From Methanoregulaceae archaeon (GTDB lineage: Archaea > Halobacteriota > Methanomicrobia > Methanomicrobiales > Methanospirillaceae), in NCBI GenBank assembly GCA_028679275.1, contig JAJRBV010000029.1, positions 1-8,099 on the forward strand: a stretch of DNA of 8,099 nt, written 5' to 3'. Shown here piece after piece: positions 4,558 through 8,099 of the stretch; position 1 is the first letter of the stretch, and every line of letters begins with the position of its first letter. Position numbers and translations under genes: made by a program. The notes beneath the pieces were generated by a model, which searched no databases, had not been told where the DNA came from, and saw nothing but the letters and a program-made list of their open reading frames with translations.

Positions 4558-6588
4558 ATGACCGACGGAAAGGAACCACCTGCGGGAAAACCACCCGAAA
4601 ACCCTTTTCCTGCTGTCCTGCCAGCCGGTCCTGAGGCAGGCGGGTTTTTACGCGACCGGCACCAGGCACGGCGTTACCGGAGGGAGACCCTCATCCGGGC
4701 AGCCTGGTTCATCTGTGCCTTCTTTGCCGTCATCACCATCTTCTTCATCTTCGCTTTTCTCCTGCTCGATGCCTATCCCATCTTTGAGGAGATCGGCATC
4801 TGGAATTTTCTCACCGGCCCGATCTGGAACCCCACCGGAACCCCGCCAGCCTACGGCATCTGGCCTCTCATTGTCGATACGATTCTTGCCACCCTGCTGG
4901 CCATGGCCATAGCCATTCCGCTCGGTGTCGGGAGCGCTATCTACATCGCAGAGCTTGCTCCCTACCGGGTGAAGGCCGTGGTGAAGCCGGCTGTCGAGCT
5001 GCTGGCCGGCATCCCTTCGGTGGTCTTCGGGTTCTTCGGCCTGATCGTGCTCACCACCTGGATCCGGGTCTCCTTCGATGTCCCGTCCGGTGAGACCTGG
5101 CTCGCGGGCTCCCTCCTCCTGGCCCTCATCTCGCTCCCTGTCATCATCAGTGTCTCTGAGGACGCCCTATCCTCTGCCCCCCGCGAGTACAAGGAAGGAT
5201 CGCTCGCGCTCGGGGCTACCCACTGGCAGACCATCTCCCGGGTCCTGACCCCGGCCGCCCTCTCCGGCATCACCGCCGCCATCATCCTGGGAGTGGGAAG
5301 GGCCGCCGGCGAGACCATGGCCGTGCTGATGGTGACCGGGAATGCTCCTGTCATTCCCGAACCCATCTACAATGTCCTCTCCCCCATCAGGACCCTCACC
5401 GGGACGCTTGGCATCGAGATGGGGGAGGTACCGGTGGACAGCACCCACTACTATGCTCTCTTCGGGGTGGCGGTGGTGCTGCTCGTCATCACCCTGGTTA
5501 TCAACTACACGGCTACCGTGGTGCTGGCCCGGATCAAGAGGCAGCAGGCCCCCTCCGCCGCGGATTGTGCACGGAAGAAACCGGAGGCCCCGGGCTGGAG
5601 GGAGCGGGGGGAAGCCTTCTTCCGGACCTACCGGGTACCGATTGTCTGGGGTCTCCTCGCCCTGGCCCTCTCCGGTTTCTTCGGGGTGACCGGGATTGCC
5701 GCTACCATAATCCTGTACCTGGTGGTGCGGTTCGTCCCCCCGAGGGTATCCCCGAAGTGGGAGCAGCGGGTGGCTTTTTCCCTGGCCGGCCTCTGCATCA
5801 TCGTGGTGCTCCTCTCTCTCGGCGTCATCCTCTTTGATATCATCTCGAAAGGACTTCCCTATGTCACCTGGGAGTTCCTGACCAGCCCCCCGTCAAACCT
5901 CGGGCGGGAAGGGGGCATCGCCCCGGCAATCGTCGGGACCATGTACCTGGTGATCGGCTCGATCGCCATCGCGCTCCCTCTCGGTATCGGGGCCGCCATC
6001 TACCTCACGGAATACGCAAAGCAGGGAAGGCTGGTCGCCCTCATCAGGACCGCCACCGACCTGTTAAACGGCACCCCCTCCATTGTCTTCGGGCTGTTCG
6101 GTTTCGCCTTCCTGGTCCTCTACCTCGGCTTTGGGGTCTGCCTGCTCGCCGGGCAGATCACCCTGGCCCTGATGGTGCTCCCCACCATAATCAGGACCAC
6201 CGAGGAGTCCCTGATCACCGTCCCGATCTCGATCCGTGAGGGGAGCCTGGCGCTCGGAGCCTCCAAGTGGCAGACCATCCGGAAGGTGGTCCTGCCCCCC
6301 TCGGTCCCCGGCATCCTGACCGGCACCATCCTCTCCATCGGGAGGGTGGCCGGGGAGACAGCCCCCATCCTGTTCACGGCAGTAATCTTCTCCACCCGGT
6401 TCCTGCCGAGCTCGCTCTTCCAGCCGGTCATGGCCCTGCCCTACCATCTCTACATCCTGGCCACCAACGTCCCGGGTGCCAAGGGGCAGCAGTACGCCAC
6501 TGCCCTCGTGCTCCTGGTTCTGGTGGTGGCCTTCTATGCCATCGCTATCTGGATACGCTACCGGTCTTCGGCCCGGCATCACTGGTGA
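4558..6588 (+). CDS. pstCA: Fused phosphate ABC transporter permease PstC-PstA
   Basis: This is one 676-residue membrane protein carrying both channel subunits of the phosphate transporter, normally two polypeptides of about 300 residues each. Residues 1-45 are a polar, basic cytoplasmic N-terminus. The PstC half has hydrophobic segments near 46-70, 104-130, 150-168, 182-199, 236-260 and 300-323, with the EAA-type coupling loop EYKEGSLALGA (210-220) and GVGRAAGET (245-253). A charged linker (327-358) and an extra hydrophobic stretch (361-392) precede the PstA half. That half has segments near 405-427, 457-484, 506-525, 527-543, 586-606 and 646-666, the loop IREGSLALGA (559-568) and SIGRVAGETAP (593-603). 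Both conserved Arg/Glu pairs associated with phosphate transport in the family (Arg248/Glu252 and Arg596/Glu600 here) are intact. No internal stop or frameshift is visible, and both halves look functional. It is strongly G+C-rich compared with the flanking genes. The start has a GTGAT site overlapping the pstS stop. Confidence 0.93.
   Translation: MTDGKEPPAGKPPENPFPAVLPAGPEAGGFLRDRHQARRYRRETLIRAAWFICAFFAVITIFFIFAFLLLDAYPIFEEIGIWNFLTGPIWNPTGTPPAYGIWPLIVDTILATLLAMAIAIPLGVGSAIYIAELAPYRVKAVVKPAVELLAGIPSVVFGFFGLIVLTTWIRVSFDVPSGETWLAGSLLLALISLPVIISVSEDALSSAPREYKEGSLALGATHWQTISRVLTPAALSGITAAIILGVGRAAGETMAVLMVTGNAPVIPEPIYNVLSPIRTLTGTLGIEMGEVPVDSTHYYALFGVAVVLLVITLVINYTATVVLARIKRQQAPSAADCARKKPEAPGWRERGEAFFRTYRVPIVWGLLALALSGFFGVTGIAATIILYLVVRFVPPRVSPKWEQRVAFSLAGLCIIVVLLSLGVILFDIISKGLPYVTWEFLTSPPSNLGREGGIAPAIVGTMYLVIGSIAIALPLGIGAAIYLTEYAKQGRLVALIRTATDLLNGTPSIVFGLFGFAFLVLYLGFGVCLLAGQITLALMVLPTIIRTTEESLITVPISIREGSLALGASKWQTIRKVVLPPSVPGILTGTILSIGRVAGETAPILFTAVIFSTRFLPSSLFQPVMALPYHLYILATNVPGAKGQQYATALVLLVLVVAFYAIAIWIRYRSSARHHW
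6584..6588 (+). promoter_or_regulatory. Ribosome binding site of pstB, overlapping the permease stop
   Basis: GGTGA includes the permease stop codon TGA and lies six bases before the pstB ATG. It complements the archaeal 16S 3' end and again suggests coupled translation. Confidence 0.5.
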
Positions 6589-6594
6589 ACTACC

Positions 6595-7356
6595 ATGACA
6601 GAAACGACCATCATTTCCACCACCCACCTGAACCTCTACTACGGGGACAACAACGCTGTGAAAGACGTCTCCATGGAGATCCCTGACAAACGGGTCACGG
6701 CCCTGATCGGGCCGTCCGGGTGCGGCAAGTCCACCCTGATTCGCTGCTTCAACCGCATGAACGACCTGGTGCCGGGCGTCCGGATCACCGGCCAGATCGA
6801 TTTCCGCGGGGAAAACATCTATGGCAGGGGCGCGGACCCGGTTGAAATCCGGAGGAAGATCGGGATGGTCTTCCAGAAACCGAACCCGTTCCCAAAATCT
6901 GTCTACGAGAATGTTGCGTACGGGCCGAGGATCCACGGAATTAATGATAAAAAACGCCTCGATGAAATTGTCGAGCGGAGCCTCCGGAACGCTGCGCTCT
7001 GGGATGAGGTGAATGAACGTCTGAAGGATTCGGCGATGGGTCTTTCCGGGGGTCAGCAGCAGCGTCTCTGCATCGCACGGACGCTGGCAGTTGAACCGGA
7101 GGTGATCCTGATGGACGAACCCTGTTCAGCCCTCGACCCGATCGCGACCTCGAAGATCGAGACCCTCATCAATGAGCTGAAGAAACAGTATTGTGTCATC
7201 ATCGTTACCCACAACATGCAGCAGGCTGCCCGGGTGAGCGATTATACCGGTTTCATGTATCTTGGTGAGATGATCGAATGCGGTACCACGACACAGATAT
7301 TCGAGCATCCGAGAGAGGAGCTGACTGAAAATTATATCACGGGAAGGTTCGGATAG
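6595..7356 (+). CDS. pstB: Phosphate ABC transporter ATP-binding protein PstB
   Basis: This 253-residue cytoplasmic ATPase energises phosphate import and is close to the usual PstB length. All nucleotide-binding elements are present: Walker A GPSGCGKS (39-46), Q-loop VFQKPNPFP (Gln94), signature LSGGQQQR (150-157), Walker B VILMDEP (170-176) with catalytic Glu175, D-loop SALD (178-181) and switch His206 in VTHNM. The stretches [20 protein letters not shown] and [15 protein letters not shown] are characteristic of PstB rather than other ABC ATPases. Two copies are expected to dock on the two EAA loops of the fused permease. The gene begins six bases after the permease stop and ends nine bases before phoU. 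The latter half is less G+C-rich than the permease gene. Confidence 0.97.
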   Translation: MTETTIISTTHLNLYYGDNNAVKDVSMEIPDKRVTALIGPSGCGKSTLIRCFNRMNDLVPGVRITGQIDFRGENIYGRGADPVEIRRKIGMVFQKPNPFPKSVYENVAYGPRIHGINDKKRLDEIVERSLRNAALWDEVNERLKDSAMGLSGGQQQRLCIARTLAVEPEVILMDEPCSALDPIATSKIETLINELKKQYCVIIVTHNMQQAARVSDYTGFMYLGEMIECGTTTQIFEHPREELTENYITGRFG

Positions 7357-7363
7357 GGTGATC
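7357..7363 (+). promoter_or_regulatory. Ribosome binding site of phoU
   Basis: GGTGATC starts immediately after the pstB stop codon TAG and ends two bases before the phoU ATG. It is a seven-base match to the complement of the archaeal 16S rRNA 3' end and fixes the start at 7366. Confidence 0.65.
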
Positions 7364-7365
7364 GG

Positions 7366-8025
7366 ATGAGTGAAAAATTTCATATTGAGATGGAAGCGAC
7401 GAAGGCAAGGGTTCTCGAGATGGGGTATCTTGCCGTGGGGATGCTGGAAGATGCCGTGCTGGCACTCAGTGAGAACGATCCACAGCGGGCAGAAGCGGTC
7501 AGGATGAGAAAGAAGGAGCTTTCCGACCAGACGAATATGCTTGAAGATGAGATGTACCGGCTTATTGCCCTCTACCAGCCGATGGCAAAGGATATGCGGA
7601 TGATCGCCTGCTCTCTCCGGCTGATCTCTTCTTCAGAGCGGATTGGGCGCTACGGCAAGGACATCGCCAACGTGGTACTCAGCACGTATTCTGACCGGCG
7701 GTTCGATGACCTGGTGAAGGCGCTCTCTATCCCCCACATGGCATCGCTTGTGACCGGGATGATCAGGGATTCCCTGAAGGCATACGAGACCGAGGATCTC
7801 CCCCTTATCGCACACCACTCGGCCCGGGATGATGTGGTCGATGCCCTGCGGCACACGATCTTCCGGGACGGGATCACGTATATGATGGAGGATCCCCGCA
7901 TCATTACCAAGTGTACGAATTACCTGATAATCGCCCGCTACCTGGAGCGGTGCGGAGACCATGCCTGCAAGATCGCCGAGAAGGTCACCTACATGGTGAC
8001 CGGGGACCGGATCGAGATACGATAG
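7366..8025 (+). CDS. phoU: Phosphate transport regulator PhoU
   Basis: This 219-residue, all-helical protein made of two PhoU repeats (about 10-105 and 120-215) is the normal size for the stand-alone family. PhoU proteins restrain Pst transport and signalling when phosphate is plentiful, and act at the cytoplasmic face of the transporter. The second repeat has the canonical motif RYLERCGDHACKIAE (191-205; Glu194, Asp198), a known metal-cluster site in the family. The first repeat reads SSERIGRYGKDIANV: Glu91 is kept, but the usual Asp after Gly is Arg95, with Asp99 further on. There is no DNA-binding domain, unlike the AbrB-PhoU protein on the other side of the control region. It is the last clear gene of the pst operon, nine bases after pstB, with a strong GGTGATC site. 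Confidence 0.93.
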   Translation: MSEKFHIEMEATKARVLEMGYLAVGMLEDAVLALSENDPQRAEAVRMRKKELSDQTNMLEDEMYRLIALYQPMAKDMRMIACSLRLISSSERIGRYGKDIANVVLSTYSDRRFDDLVKALSIPHMASLVTGMIRDSLKAYETEDLPLIAHHSARDDVVDALRHTIFRDGITYMMEDPRIITKCTNYLIIARYLERCGDHACKIAEKVTYMVTGDRIEIR

Positions 8026-8028
8026 GGC

Positions 8029-8047
8029 AACCTGGTTCTCTTTTTTT
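8029..8047 (+). terminator. T-tract terminator after phoU
   Basis: A pyrimidine run ending in seven Ts (8041-8047) begins about ten bases after the phoU stop, preceded by the small inverted repeat AACC-T-GGTT (8029-8037). An oligo-T tract is sufficient for archaeal termination, so this probably ends the pst transcript, though a gene may start shortly afterwards. Confidence 0.45.
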
Positions 8048-8063
8048 CCCTAAGAGGGTCGTG

Positions 8064-8099
8064 ATGATACCAGACTCCCGGGAGGATTCCTACGCCCTG
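8064..8099 (+). CDS. Possible start of the next gene (partial, runs off the window)
   Basis: An ATG at 8064, preceded by GAGGG five bases upstream, opens a frame that stays open for twelve codons to the window edge (MIPDSREDSYAL). A GTG at 8061 in the same frame is an alternative start. It is too short to identify. Being 38 bases after phoU on the same strand, it could belong to the same operon if the T-tract does not terminate fully. Confidence 0.35.
   Translation, partial: MIPDSREDSYAL

Noticed and set aside
4558..6588. That the permease fusion is an assembly or sequencing frameshift joining two genes
   Set aside because: The linker is in frame with no stop, has coherent composition, and both halves have intact motifs. 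An error remains possible but nothing in the sequence suggests it.
6064..6936. A 290-codon minus-strand open frame opposite the end of the permease gene and the start of pstB
   Set aside because: Its translation is Gly/Asp/Arg/Gln-rich low-complexity sequence, as expected for the antisense of a G+C-rich membrane protein gene, and it crosses a real gene boundary.
1..8099. CRISPR arrays, tRNA or rRNA genes, insertion sequences
   Set aside because: No regularly spaced repeats, no tRNA-like arms with a GTTCGA-type loop in the right setting, no rRNA stretches and no transposase motifs or terminal repeats were found.

Overview
The window looks archaeal, most likely from a methanogen of the Methanomicrobiales type, although no marker gene is present to prove it. 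Three things point that way. TATA-box-like promoter elements lie upstream of several starts. Ribosome binding sites are of the GGTGATC kind, complementary to the archaeal 16S 3' end. The gene families are an AbrB-PhoU fusion regulator and a secreted multi-CARDB protein with Thr/Pro linkers, which are common in such genomes. The genus is an inference.

The left third is on the minus strand. Bases 1-236 hold no convincing gene, only small inverted repeats and an oligo-T terminator. Next are a secreted protein with three CARDB domains and a C-terminal CAP/SCP domain (237-1973), a small thioredoxin-fold protein with a CPHC active site (2045-2443), and a 335-residue regulator with an N-terminal AbrB/SpoVT-like domain and two PhoU repeats (2553-3560).

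A short divergent control region (3561-3657) carries a tandem and inverted repeat and TATA elements. To its right, on the plus strand, is a compact phosphate-uptake operon: pstS (lipoprotein phosphate-binding protein), a single gene in which PstC and PstA are fused into one 676-residue permease, pstB (ATPase) and phoU. Gaps are 3, 6 and 9 bases, and each downstream gene has a GGTGA-type ribosome binding site overlapping or abutting the previous stop codon. A T-tract follows phoU, and a new gene may start at the right edge.

Working together, PstS captures phosphate outside the membrane, PstCA forms the channel, two PstB subunits power it, and PhoU and the AbrB-PhoU protein probably couple transport state to activity and transcription. 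No PhoR/PhoB-type two-component pair is visible here. The AbrB-PhoU protein is therefore the obvious local candidate for transcriptional control, though this is an inference. The transporter itself is a known system. The less ordinary points are the PstC-PstA fusion with an extra hydrophobic segment at the junction, the repeat-built divergent operator, and the presence of two differently built PhoU proteins.
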